Below are positions 1-11,169 of a stretch of DNA of 25,933 nucleotides, in pieces. Made by a program: the position numbers and the translations under genes. Location: NCBI GenBank assembly GCA_009733775.1, contig WOGZ01000417.1:1-25933 (forward strand). Direction: 5' to 3'. This stretch comes from Alectoria sarmentosa. Taxonomy: Eukaryota; Ascomycota; Lecanoromycetes; Lecanorales; Parmeliaceae. The notes under the pieces were generated by a model. It saw only the letters and a program-made list of their open reading frames with translations, did no database searches and was not told the DNA's origin. Position 1 is the stretch's first letter; each line of letters starts with the position of its first letter.

Positions 1-752
1 ATAAAAAAAATTCCACTTTTTGACGAAAAATCGTTTTTTGATAAATTTATTTTCAGTTCATTTGATGCACATCAAAAATCGATTAATATATAATCGATGA
101 ATATATGTGAGGGTTTATTTTCCGATTGAACGAAATATTTCGAATTGCATATGCATATATATGCATATATGCGATCGGTTATAAAGTTTATAAGGGTCGT
201 TTCAGAATATTAATATTTGATAATAATGATTGATAGCGTATATGCGGAAGATGTATAATGATGATGTTTATAATATTGATGATAGCAATAACGCCTAAGG
301 GCATGAGTATAATAACCTTAAGGGCATAAGCATAATGATCTTAAAAACATAAATATGATTATTTTAAAAGGTTTATATAATGAACTTGATGAGAATATTT
401 AAGACGATTAACGAAAAGTCGACGATAGCGACTTTTTGAATGATATCGCAGATCTTAAATTTAAATTATATATAAATATAAGTCTTTCGAAAAGAGATTT
501 ATAAAGTTTGTGATTATAATTATAATAACGATAAATCAACTTTTGATATAATAATGACATAACGAAGTTTTAATACGTCAAGATTGATATTGAAATTTTG
601 CGAATAATTTCGATTTCGATCGATTATTCGATCGATTATTCGAAGTATGAAAATTAATGAAATCGCTTTTTTGAAATTAAGGGCGTTGAATAATGATAAT
701 AAAACGATTTAAATAATTTAAACGTCTTAGACGTCTTCTTTGAAATAATGAT
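1..752. other. AT-rich region 3' of the copia remnant, no gene seen
   Basis: No reading frame of note is visible. On the minus strand this lies downstream of the copia polyprotein, so a 3' LTR would be expected here. I could not pair any part of it with sequence beyond 5.2 kb, so no LTR is called. It contains a 16-bp perfect palindrome at 151-166 (ATGCATATATATGCAT) and a short tandem repeat at 294-362. Confidence 0.5.
294..362. repeat. Three-copy short tandem repeat (22-24 bp unit)
   Basis: Three consecutive units begin CCTAAGGGCAT, CCTTAAGGGCAT and CTTAAAAACAT, each followed by an AT-rich ATA/GAT tail. Most differences are transitions, as expected if the array existed before RIP. The motif TTAAGGG also recurs singly near 665 and 793. 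Confidence 0.55.
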
Positions 753-869
753 TCAAATAATTTTAAATAAATAATGTGAGATTATTTTTATCTTAAGGGC
801 ATCGCGAAAAATAACAAATTTATCAAAATATAAAATTTTGATAAAATTATCAATTATTTATTTATTAAT

Positions 870-1440
870 GAGAATATATTAAATATTCATAATATTATTA
901 TTAATTTTTTCACGCATAAAATGATGAATAATGTTAATGTGTTTAATATGAATATAAAATTGAACGTTTTTTGCGAAAACGATTACGTTTTAATTGTTTT
1001 TTAAAATCACGATGATTTTAAGATTCGAATCATCAAATCGCAAAAATTAATTAAAAAGATTTTTCAATCAAATAACTTTTTTAATAATTTGCGTTTAATC
1101 GATATATTTTATTTTATAAATGAATAATATTATAATAATTTAACGCTTGCTTGATCAATTAATAACGTCATTATTTAAATTAAATAAATAATCGAAAATG
1201 AATCTTCGATTTAAATTTTCAATTTAATCAAAATCAATATAATCGAATAAATTCTTTAAAAAATTCTTATATACGAATTCGTAATATATCGTATTTTTAA
1301 AATATCGAAAAATTCGAATAATCGCATTTTAATGCGTTGAAATAAAATTAATTGAATATCGATTAATTAAAAAAACAATATAAACGATATCGAGATGAAT
1401 TCTCAGCATAACGTATATAAGAGAACTTATAATGAATTAA
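870..1440 (-). other. copia RNase H domain (decayed)
   Basis: RNase H degrades the RNA of the RNA-DNA hybrid during reverse transcription. In the polyprotein frame I read YIDFD*IENLNRR at about 1205-1241, matching the copia pattern Y-D-D-W-A-G-x-x-x-x-R-R. Next comes IN*SSKR (W to stop), the position of the ISWSSKRQ motif. Near 911-960 I read KHINIIHHFMREK, the copia C-terminal signature (KHI-x-I-x-x-HF-x-RE). The acidic Asp residues of the first motif survive. The frame is shared with the upstream RT. Confidence 0.85.
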
Positions 1441-1449
1441 TATTTCTCA

Positions 1450-1980
1450 CGAAACTTTTTGAGAATTACATAATTCTCTTCGACGAACGTTAATCTGCGA
1501 TTAATTTCGAATGATGTATTAATAAAAATGAGATTTTAATATTTGAAGTGATTGAGAAAACGTGTAATATACGCTTTTTATTTTAAACGAATAATGTCGT
1601 TATAACGATCTTTTTTGATAATTATGTTTAAATAAAAAGCGTATAATCTTAAATTTGATATGTGAAGTTTGACATTTAAGACATCTTTTATTCGTTTAAT
1701 AACAACTTTATTGCGATTTATAATCAAAACATTATCGACGTAAAGTGTTATAATGATTTTTTTTTTAAGATTTATAAATATATTATCGTTTGATTCGATG
1801 AGATTAAGATCGAATTTTTTTATATAAATTAAAAAATGTTGATATTAAATCTTAAAAGATTATTTCAAATCATAAAAGATTTTATTCAATTTACAAATTT
1901 TGATATTATCTTTATTGAAATCGTTAAATTGTTTAATATAAATGTTTTTTTAAACATCGTTATAAAGAAAAGCGGTTTTG
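1450..1980 (-). other. copia reverse transcriptase domain (active site YVDD to YVDN)
   Basis: Reverse transcriptase of the copia polyprotein. LNKIFYDLK*FKI*YQ at about 1835-1905 corresponds to the L-x-K-x-LYGLKQ-P-x-x-WY motif, with a Gln and a Trp codon turned into stops. The catalytic box at 1731-1742 reads YVDN, so the second Asp became Asn by a G-to-A transition. Downstream, VLNVKLHISNLRLYAFYLNII matches the SDLG-x-x-x-YLG region in pattern. The plus-strand open frame at 1836-2060 is only the antisense of this domain. Confidence 0.88.
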
Positions 1981-2449
1981 ACGTTTATTTATTTCACATT
2001 TTAATTTATAATCGTTATAAACGCAAAAATCGCTTTATAATTTATAAATTTTATTATTAACGCGAAAATATTATAATAATCACGATTCTTTTATTATTCG
2101 AATCTTTAAATAATTTAATATATTTTATAACGAATGACTTCTTTTTCGAAATTTTATTTCACGATATAAATTTAACGATTTTAAAAAATATGAATTTTTG
2201 AAAACGTTTAAATAAAATATCAAATATTGTTATTTATAAAAGATTTATATTCATCTCGCATATTAATCTTTTAATTTATATAAAACAAATTGTTAAAAAT
2301 TATTTATTCATAAATTATAAGTTCGAAAATGTTAAATTTATTAATATAATTCGCAAAAAAAACAAAGATAACGAAAACTTTCGTTAAAAAATTAAACGAT
2401 AAATCACGAAAATCCGAAATAATGAAATTTTTATAATTATTAAATATTT

Positions 2450-3260
2450 TTTAAATAATCTTATATTCGAAGTGTTTTCGCACAATTTTTATTTTAATAA
2501 ATTTCGAAAATATCGATGAAGAAAAAATGATGATAGATTTGATAATTGATATAATAAATTTGATAAATGTTATAAATATACGCATTATAATAACGACAAA
2601 ATAAGATTTTTAAGAGCGATTAACGATTAACGATGAAATATTCGTTGATGATAATCGATTCGATTTAATCGAAATCATAAATTCAACGTTTGATAATACA
2701 ATAATATGTTGTTTATTCAATGTTTTTTTTATAACGAATATTGATACGAAAAGACGTTAACGTTTGTTTAAAGGTTTATGAACTTCAATTTCTTTTTCGA
2801 AATTCATAAAATAAAAACGTTTTTCGATAAAATGCATATCGTTAATGTGAATAATCTTCTTTTTAATTAAATTATAAAAATGAAAAATGAATTCGTTTTC
2901 GTAATTTAAAAGAATATATTTCTCGCTTTTATTTATAAACTTTTTTTGAATACGTTTTAAAACGTAAATAATGAAATTTATGATTCGCAAATGAGAAAGA
3001 ATAAGCTTATAATAATAAAAGATTTCGAAAAATGTGATGATGATTTTGATATTAAAAGAACGTATCGTTAAATAATTGATTATGATTATTATTTTAAATC
3101 AAAAGAATTTGTTAAAATTGAAATTTAATAAAATTGAATACATTTTATTCATTAAAGTTTAATTAAATCGTTCGACGATTTCATTTATTTCGAGATTATT
3201 TATAATAATGAGTTTTTGTTTAATGTCCGCCTAAACGAAACATTTAAAAAATATTTTATT
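2450..3260 (-). other. copia integrase C-terminal half and Ser/Thr/Pro-rich linker (decayed)
   Basis: INEIVERFN*TLMNKM at about 3141-3188 matches the NG-x-AER-x-NRTLM block of copia integrases; the catalytic Glu (3171-3173) is retained. FINKSEKYILLNY near 2895-2935 matches the copia KF-x-x-KS-x-K-x-x-LLGY motif that ends the integrase region. FHFYN...INDMHFIEKR follows, as in the F-R-LY-x-P...DVHFIE pattern. From about 2756 down to 2450 the frame continues with few stops. It is rich in Ser, Ile, Phe and Thr, as expected of a Ser/Thr/Pro-rich linker after C-to-T change. Confidence 0.82.
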
Positions 3261-4439
3261 AATATATTCGTTTTTATTATTAAAACGAATACGATTAATT
3301 CGATAATCACGAAATTTTAAATAAATTTTGAAACGCAAAAATATAACGAAGGTCTCGCTTTTATAACGAATATAATAAATTTTAAAATAATAAATGAAAT
3401 TATTTTTAAATATTATAAAGTATTTATAATCATTGAAATTAATAAGAATTAAAGATTTTATAAAATCGTTATAAACAAATTCGTTTAATAAAATATCGAG
3501 CGTTATGAGATTATTATGAAAAATCGTTTTTTAATAATTCATCACATAACATTCGCAAATATATTTCTCAATAATGTCTTTGAAAAAATTTATATTCATA
3601 ATAATATTAAAAAGCTTATTGAGGTTTTATTAATTTAAATGATTTATGCGAATATATCATAATTAATAAATCGAATTTGAAAGAACATTATAAACGATCA
3701 AAATATTATTATCTTTTTAAAGGTTCAAAAAAAAAAAATCGCGATTTCATATATTGATTAACGTGATATTATTTTGAATTAAAACACAATTTTTTTTATA
3801 AAAAACGATTTCAATATCGATATTTAAGAATTTTTTAATTAATAAAAGATTGATATTTATATCAAACACGTGTAAGATATTAAGAATCGTTAAAATAACG
3901 CGTTTATTATCGACATTATAATCGAGATTAATGATATCATAAATAAAAGATTGAATTTTAACGTTTTTAATGTTTTTGATAAATCGAAATTGAATTTTAA
4001 TATAAATGATAAATATTAAATGATCGATAAAAAAATGACGAGTGTAATTAAAATTTATTATAACTCGAATATCGAGATTTATAAAGTTAATAAACGATAA
4101 ACGTTTATTTAAATTTGAATTCGTTATTAAATTGATAAAGTTCTCGTTTTGATTTATTTAATTGATTATATTTAAAATGTTAAAATCATTCGAGATGAGA
4201 TTCGAATGATTTTGATTATTCAATTCGTTGAAAAATATTATATAAATATGAAAATAATCGTTCTTCTTTGAAGTATACATTATATTAACATTAAAAAAAT
4301 TATTTTTCCTTAAAGCGAAGGCGTTAAATAACGCTTCTTCGATACGTTTACGTTTGATATTTAAAACATCAATATTTATATAAATGATATCGATTTATGT
4401 TTTTTTTTTCTTTTCTTATTCATTTATGAATTTCTCAGA

Positions 4440-5180
4440 TTTTAAATACGAAAACTTAATTTAACATTTAATGAGAAAATGCTTGAATTTGCGATCAACG
4501 ATTTTGTAAAAAACATAAGTTTCGCGATTAATGAAATCAAAACCGTCGAAGTCGCCTTTGACGAATTATTTGTTTTTATTATTATCATTATAATAAACAA
4601 GCATAACAACATCATCCTTTTTGATTATAAACATACGACGTTTTTCATTTATTGCGTCGTGAATAATCAAATCGAATTTGATTATTTTCGAATTATAAAA
4701 TATATGAATTTGAATATAAATTATTATAAAAATATTATAAATTTCGTCGAGTCTTATGAAAAAGAATTGAATAAGATAAGACTTTAATAATAATAATAAA
4801 TCGTTTAAATCAACGATTTCGACGTTGATTTTACAAAAGTTTTTTTCGTATTAACGAACGTTCTTTTCGAAATTAATGTTGATGTTATATAATTAACGCA
4901 TAAGCTCGATATAAAATTCAAAACTTATAAATTTATAATAAATATCGATAACGTTTAATATAATTTAAAAATTCTCATTATGTTTTTTGATAAATTAATA
5001 ATTAATATAATTTAAACGTTAACGAATAATTATGTAGATTTTAAACTTGATAATGTTAATAAAGAATTAAAGATTATTTAACATTAATTAATCGTTAATA
5101 TCTTCGCTTTATTTGATATATTCGATAATTAATTTCAAAATAACAATGAAAATCAAAAAAAAATTGTCTTTATTATTCAT
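4440..5180 (-). other. copia gag region (decayed)
   Basis: This is in frame with the downstream pol. From the ATG at 5178-5180 it reads MNNKDNFF, then IK*SEDIND*LMLNNL*FFIN, which resembles a copia gag N-terminus (W-x-x-x-I-x-x-x-L...LW) with Trp and Arg/Gln codons broken. Further on come NFEKNVR*YEKNF and IIHDAINEKRRM, like the gag C-terminal (L-x-x-x-I-x-EE-R) region. A CCHC knuckle is not clear. The same triplets are also open on the plus strand at 4479-4787 (102 codons). Stop counts alone do not settle the strand; continuity with pol favours minus. Confidence 0.6.
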
Positions 5181-5257
5181 AAAAACATTTTTAATGATAT
5201 TTTAAATGTTAAATTCAATCATCAATATCAAGAGAAATAAATGAAAAGATATAAAAG

Positions 5258-5665
5258 ATTAATAATAATAACGAGAATAACGAAGACGAGACTTTTATCA
5301 CGATTGAAAACGAATCGAAAAAGTCGATTTAAAGATTATCGCTCTGAAAAGATATCGAAATAAACGAATTTGATAACGATTTAAAAAACGATTCGAACAT
5401 TTCAAAAAAAATTGATAAATGAAATCATTTATCTTTAACGCGTAAATCAAAGATTTCAATATCATTTAAAATGTTAAAAGATTTTTCGTTGACTTTAAAA
5501 TCGTTATCGTATAACGATAATGTGAAAAAAATAAAAAAAATGTTTTATTAATCTTCATCAAAATCGTTTAAGTCTTTATCGATATTAATTAATTATTATC
5601 ATTATGTTTTAAGATCTTACAATAACAATGAAAAGTGTTTATGCGAGAATTGATGATAAATTTAA
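5258..5665 (+). pseudogene. Unrecognised plus-strand coding remnant, Asn/Ser/Lys-rich
   Basis: Reading from AAT AAT AAT AAC GAG at about 5258, the plus strand gives roughly 125 codons with about five stops. The antisense reading of the same triplets has about three times as many, so this strand was the coding one. The product is hydrophilic: an N/E/D-rich start (NNNNENNEDETFITIENE), then Lys/Ser-rich sequence, ending near KCLCEN. I do not recognise a family. It begins about 80 bp beyond the copia gag ATG and on the opposite strand. It may be a separate gene or element into which copia inserted. The true start is unknown. Confidence 0.45.
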
Positions 5666-6580
5666 ATGATAATATTATAATGAAATGATGTTAATAATAT
5701 GAAGAATTTGACTTTAAATTTAATGATAAAAATTAAATTCGATTAAGATTATATTGAATACAATTATAAACGTGTAAATCTTTTTAAAAAATTCGTCCCC
5801 TTTTTATGCTATTCAATTAAAAATTCAAATTCAAAATATTCATTTCGACGATTATTATCGTGAAATTGAAATTAATTAAACTTTATAATTATAATAATAA
5901 AATGTTATCGATAATGAATAAAAAATTCGATGATAAAATCTCAACTTTTTTTTTCAAAGAGTTTTTGAAATCAAAACGTTAATTTTGACATATAAAGTTT
6001 ATTATTTTTGATTTCAAATAGATTTATAAACGTTTGAATAATAATGAAATCAATTTTAAGTTGTTTTAAACGGTGATTAAATTGATAATGATGTTAACAT
6101 TCAATTATTCAATTTATTTCATTAATTTAATACATCATTAAAAATGCAAATCATCAATTTAATGAAATGTTATGAAAATAAAAACGTATTTTTTTTCTTA
6201 TTTAATGTGTTTCACGCAAAAAAGCTGATAATGTTATAAAAATCTTATCATAATTCGATCGCACGGTCGCATACGACCTCGATTAAAAACGGATAATTTC
6301 GGCTCGTCGAAAATTAAAAGATTTTTAATCTTCGAATTTCAAATCATAATCGTTTAGGCTCAAAAATCATTTTGCAAATAATAATTGCTCATTTTAAAAA
6401 GATTAATGAATAAAGATTTTTATAATTGATTGTTTCATTGCGATGAACATGAAATGTTTAAAAACAATTATAATTATAATGATAAATAAATAAATTATGT
6501 TTGTAACGATCGTCGGGCAAGCTTAGGTTTATAACTTGTGAAAATATAATGTAAAACATTTAATTATGTTACTCTAAAAG
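5666..6580. other. AT-rich stretch, no gene identified
   Basis: Short reading frames on both strands are broken frequently. The only notable structure is a small GC-richer patch at 6255-6310 that includes a hairpin (see separate entry). Confidence 0.4.
6265..6278. repeat. Small perfect hairpin GGTCG-CATA-CGACC
   Basis: A five-base-pair perfect stem with a CATA loop sits inside a GC-richer patch in otherwise AT-rich DNA. The same CATA loop occurs in the larger hairpin at 6609-6626. Function is unknown. Confidence 0.6.
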
Positions 6581-6581
6581 T

Positions 6582-6670
6582 GTTACGGAGAAAAATGCGA
6601 CCTATGTTACGGGCGCATACGCCCGTGTCACGTGACCTATCACGTGACCTGAATTTCGACACGTGATAAA
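6582..6670. other. GC-rich island with 7-bp hairpin and CACGTG repeats
   Basis: This island contains a perfect 7-bp stem (6609-6626, ACGGGCG-CATA-CGCCCGT). It is followed by two 12-bp direct units starting CACGTGACCT (6629-6652) and a third CACGTG at 6660-6665. CACGTG is the core bound by bHLH-type regulators, but binding here is inference. TGTTACGG occurs at 6582 and a similar TGTTACGGG at 6606. A possible TG...CA unit ending near 6844 would resemble a solo LTR, but no partner copy is present in the window to prove it. Confidence 0.45.
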
Positions 6671-6989
6671 TTGTAGAAAGACGTTTAAATAACATATTAA
6701 TTAACTCTTTAAGAGTTTTTATGAAAGGCTTTGACAAATGAGAGCAAAAAAATAAACGCATACATTTGAAAAATCGTAAATCGTTCGACGTAATTTTTTC
6801 GAAATCAATTATTTTAATTTTAAATTTAAACACGTTTTTTAATCATAAATGATTATATTTCTTTCGAATCTTCGTCTTAAAATTAATAAACGTCGTTATT
6901 TCGAAAAATAATGTTTAACGTGCATTTTTTTTAATATTTTTGATTCATCATTATATTCATTATAACGTCGTTTTTAAAATTTCATTTTT

Positions 6990-7622
6990 TCACGTTTTAT
7001 ATAAGCGTTGAATATGATATTTGGCTTTTTTATATATTATATAATCATTTTTCATATTCGAGAAGATTGCGCAAACGGGTTCGTTTATAAAAATATTTGA
7101 TAAATAAATCAAAAAATAACGTTTAAATAACACATTTAATTTGAAAAAGGTTATTTTTTTGAATTTCGTTAAAGTTTGAATAATAAATAATTTGATTTTT
7201 CTCATTTTTTTAAAATGAAATTTCATAATATTATGTTCATTCGTTTGACTCTGCGAATTGTTTTTAAATATTAATATTATATTTAAATTATTTCGATTTC
7301 TCTTCTCTTCGTTTATAAATTCATTTTTTATTACATAATATACATTCTTTACGAAAATCTTTAAAATAATTATGAATTTAAAAATATGAAAAATTGATAT
7401 AATAATTTTCATAATGAGAGATTGAATAATTGTTATCACAAATTTCGTATAAGATATTTTAAAAGATTTAAACAAAGGTTGAAAAGTTATTATGACAAAC
7501 TTTATATATGATAACCTAAAAGCTTTTGACAAAGATTGAAAAACGACAATTATGATAAACTTTATGTGCGATTTTTTGAGAATTTTGCGCAATGATTTTT
7601 TGAAAACTTTAAACAAAAATTG
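6990..7622 (-). pseudogene. Unrecognised 210-codon open frame with 20-residue internal repeat
   Basis: This frame is open from stop to stop for about 210 codons. That is far longer than chance allows at this base composition, so it is probably a genuine coding remnant. There is no in-frame ATG near its 5' end, so the start or a 5' exon is missing. The N-terminal part has three degenerate repeats of 19-20 residues built around S-[HYT]-[IT]-K-F-[IV]-I...Q-x-L; the DNA period is about 60 bp at 7441-7600. The C-terminal part is rich in Lys, Phe, Ile and Asn (QSQTNEHNIMKFHFKK). This is compatible with a former Ser/Thr/Pro-rich protein after C-to-T change. The hydrophobic residues may therefore be RIP products rather than true membrane segments. 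No family recognised. Confidence 0.45.
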
Positions 7623-10230
7623 TTATATATTGAACTTTTTGATTTATAATAATTGTTAAATCAAAATTGTAAATCGATTATTGAGAATTTATTACTTTAA
7701 TAAAATTAAATGGAGATTCATCGTCGTCTTTTTCAAAAATCTCGTTTAAAGATCGTTTTTATCGACGTTTATTATATTGAAATATCGTTCTCGCGAGCTC
7801 GTTTTTAAATTCATTATTTTATATAAAAAATCTTTTAAATGTGATATCACGAGATGTTTTAAATGTAAACGATTTATGAGATTGAAACGATGTGTTATAT
7901 TTTATTTAAAAATTCGAATCATTGAATTTACGTTGAAAAAAAGCTTGCTTGTCTGACATAATTTAATATTTTTATAATTTCATTTATTATTTAAAAATTA
8001 AAAGAGGCGAAAACATTTGAACGATTTTAATATCGAAAAAAAAATCATTTATTTTCAAATTAATCGTAAAAAAATAAGTTTATATGCGATAGATTAAACA
8101 ACTTCTTCTTTATAATTGAAATTATTATTATTATTATTTTCGTTGATAATATTGTTCAAGGAAATAAATAATATTATTAATTAAATAAATAAAACTTGAA
8201 GAGCGCAATTGATTGACTGCAAAAGATTGTTATAAATTAATAAAATGATTCTCTTTATATAAACGCAAGTTTTTTCTCTTTATACATTTATATAATATTT
8301 ATCAACGTTATTATTTATTTACATGCGATCGAAACAATTTATATTTAAAATAATTCACTTTTCATGAAAAATAAGAATTCATTTTTATAAAAAACACATC
8401 AAATGATAAATGATGCATGCATGAACCTTGATCTTTATAATTCATTTTTTTTTTTATATAATTAATACATTTATTATTTATCGCATTTATATTATTATTT
8501 GAAATTTCGATAACAAAAAGTTTTATTTAATTTAATATATTATTTATCGTTCGCTGAAGACTACTGCGATAGATTATTATTATTTATTTATTCATTTCAT
8601 TTGAATTTATTTTCATATCGAGTTATTAATCATATTATTTCATTTATTTAATTAAATATTTATTTATATCATTATATTCTCATTTTACAAAAGGCTATTA
8701 TAATGAATTTATTATTATCATCGAAATCTTACGTAAACATTACTCAATAAATCGTTTCATTATACATATTATTCTTTTTCTGAAGCTTTTCATAATTATT
8801 ATGATATTTTCATTAATCGAAACTCGCGAGAATAAATTGACGTTTTATAAAATAAAAATTTTTCGTGCGAAATTAAGATTTATAAATATGAGAAAGATGA
8901 CACAATTTCTTTATAACAATCGTTTTCAACCTTATTTCGATATTTACGTCGATGTTTAAATTAAACCTCAATAAAAAATCGTTTAAAAATTAAATATTTT
9001 ATAAAAATGAAAATTATAATTCGTTATAATTAAGAAGCGTATGCTCATTAAAAAGAAATTTAATTTAAATAAATTCTTTTTTACATTTTTTAACAAATTT
9101 GAATAGAATCAAATCGATTATTACGTTTATGCGATATATCATATTGCTCACGCGAATTTCAAAAGTGCGTTAAATTTATTTTATAATAAAGGTTTATCGT
9201 AAATTCAAATCAATTTGAGAGTTTAAATGCTTATCAAATATAAAAAATATAATTATGTTTTTTTTAAATAGAAAGGCGCATTATAAAAGTTTTCTTCGAA
9301 AAAAAATCAATCAAAAATAAATATTTCGTTATTATAACCTTTCGCAAACCTTTATTCATTAATATATAATTTTTTGTAATCGTTAATTCACAATAGGTTA
9401 ACATATTATCATCATCATCTTTTACGTTTTTTTTTAAAACTCTTATACCTCTTTTTCATCATCATTTACATCTTTTGAAAAAAAAAAAAAAACGACTCGT
9501 TAAGAGAAAAGATCGTCTCGTCGAAATTATAAATTTAATTAATTATTTTAAAGCGATATAATCAGATAAATGAATTGAAGTTATATAATTCAATAATTAA
9601 ACATTTATATTTGATCGCGATATTAATGAGAAACAATAAAAAGACATTTAAATAAATTTTGAAATCTTGATAAATGTTGAAATGATAATGATTTAAAATG
9701 AATTTTAAACATTTGATATTAAAAAACGGTTTTAAAAAATATAATTAATTGATAAATTAATTCATAAAGATAACGATGTGACAACATTGAAAAAGAATAT
9801 ATAAATAATTAAATAAATCGATAAAATTGTCGAAAAGAATCAAAAAACGTGAGTCTTTATAATTATTTACGATTTATAACAAAATTTCATTTAATATATA
9901 TTATAAAACGATACGATTATTAAAGAATTTGATAAATGATAAACATTTTTTGATAATGAGAATTATCAACGAAAAGATTTTTAAAAATCGTATTAATTTT
10001 TTGATATATTTTAAAATGAAGAATAAATTATTTTTCGTTAATCGAATATAAATTTATTTCAACAATTTTAATTTTGATAATCATCGACGATGAAAACGAT
10101 TATTAAATTTTATTTTTATTTATATTTGCGTGTTTGCTTTTTAGCAAATTATATAAATTTGAAAAAGATTTAAATCATCGTTATTTATTTATTATAAATA
10201 AGTTTTTCTTTTATTGTGTATGCGCTGTCA
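7623..10230. other. AT-rich stretch without an assignable gene
   Basis: Both strands are extremely AT-rich. A plus-strand reading beginning at an ATG at 8897-8899 (MTQFLYNNRFQPYFDIYVDV) looks protein-like for about 130 codons, but it carries about as many stops as chance predicts, so it is not called. No LTR, tRNA or transposase motif was recognised. Confidence 0.4.
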
Positions 10231-10234
10231 AATG

Positions 10235-10444
10235 CTTTTTATCAAAACTTTTCAATTAATATCTTTCTATCAGAATCTTTTTGTCAATACCTTTTATCAA
10301 AGGTTTTTTGTTAATGTTTTTTTGTTAAAGGTTTCCAACCAATATCTTCCTGTCAAAGAGCTTTCTATCAATATCTTCTATTAAAAGTTTTTTATTAATA
10401 TCTTTTTATTAATATTTTTTTATTAAAGGTTTTTTAGTAATAAT
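10235..10444. repeat. 14-bp minisatellite, about 15 copies
   Basis: Units of 13-15 bp follow the consensus CTTTCTATCAATAT. Variants such as CTTTTTGTCAATAC and CTTTTTATTAATAT differ mainly by C/T and G/A changes. There is no reading frame through it. It ends exactly where a second array with a different unit begins. Confidence 0.75.
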
Positions 10445-10592
10445 AAGCTTTAATAACAAACAAGCTCTGATAACAAGCAGGTTTTAATAACAATAAACTT
10501 TAATAATAGATAAGCTTTAATAACAAACAGGCTTTAATAGCAAATAAACTTTAATAATAAAATTTTGATAATAAGCAGACTCTAATAGTAGA
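10445..10592. repeat. 17-bp minisatellite, about 9 copies
   Basis: Units follow the consensus AAGCTTTAATAACAAAC, with copies of 15-17 bp. The first and fifth units are identical. Other differences are mostly transitions (AAGCTCTGATAACAAGC, AAACTTTAATAATAGAT). It directly abuts the 14-bp array. Confidence 0.75.
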
Positions 10593-11169
10593 TTTTATTC
10601 GAAATATGTTATTGATTGATTATTGATTAATGTAATTAAAGACGTATCATGATAATTTATTTGCAGAGTTACGAATTCGTGTGAAATCAATATTTATTTT
10701 AATGTTTAAAAATCTCATTACGCAATGAATCAAAATTATTAATTTAATCGTTTTCAATATATTCGAAATTTATAAATATTATAAAAATCATCGACGTTCG
10801 AAATTTGTCGCGAATGAGCGTATAATTCAAGATCGTTTTAATTTATTATATGAGTTTTTTAACGAAAAGAAGCAAAGATTTAGGATTATTATCATTAATA
10901 ATTATATCATATTTTTCATTCGATACGAATCATTAATTGTTCGTAAAAAGCGAATTAATAAATTATATATATCGAATATAAAAACGAATAAAGTTTAAAT
11001 TGAGATAAATGAAATTTTTTTAAAAAATATAATTAATTGTTTCGAATTTGTGATCAACGACGAATATTATTTTTTGAAATCTTTTATAATTAATACATTA
11101 ATTATAATATAATGATTGAACGTTTCGCATTATATCATGATCAACGTTATTTTAATTTTTAATAACATC
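10593..11169. other. AT-rich stretch, nothing identified
   Basis: No reading frame, repeat or structural signal stands out between the minisatellites and the weak coding-like stretch that follows. Confidence 0.4.

Larger units (their letters stand above)
753..5180 (-). pseudogene. Ty1/copia retrotransposon gag-pol polyprotein, RIP-degraded
   Basis: This is a decayed polyprotein gene of a Ty1/copia-type LTR retrotransposon, the source of capsid, integrase, reverse transcriptase and RNase H for copy-and-paste transposition. The minus-strand frame whose codons begin at positions equal to 2 modulo 3 runs from an ATG at 5178-5180 to a TGA at 753-755. That is about 1476 codons, close to the usual copia length. 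Domain order is gag, integrase, RT, RNase H, which is diagnostic of copia (gypsy places integrase last). Internal stops fall mostly where Gln or Trp is conserved, for example in the RT motif YDLK*FKI*YQ. I identified no LTR pair. A plus-strand coding remnant begins only about 80 bp upstream of the gag ATG, so the 5' end may be truncated or disrupted. Family assignment is firm; exact ends are not. Confidence 0.87.

Noticed and set aside
1836..2060. 74-codon plus-strand open frame
   Set aside because: It is the antisense of the copia RT domain, whose minus-strand reading carries recognisable RT motifs.
4479..4787. 102-codon plus-strand open frame
   Set aside because: The same triplets are nearly open on the minus strand, in phase with copia pol, and resemble gag there. 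The plus frame is probably a mirror, although stop counts do not settle it.
6564..6833. 89-codon minus-strand frame with Arg-rich tail
   Set aside because: The Arg/Asp-rich part comes from translating the CACGTGACC repeats of the GC island; no independent coding support.
8897..9300. Plus-strand reading starting MTQFLYNNRFQPYFD
   Set aside because: It looks protein-like, but stop density is at the chance level and adjacent frames look similar.
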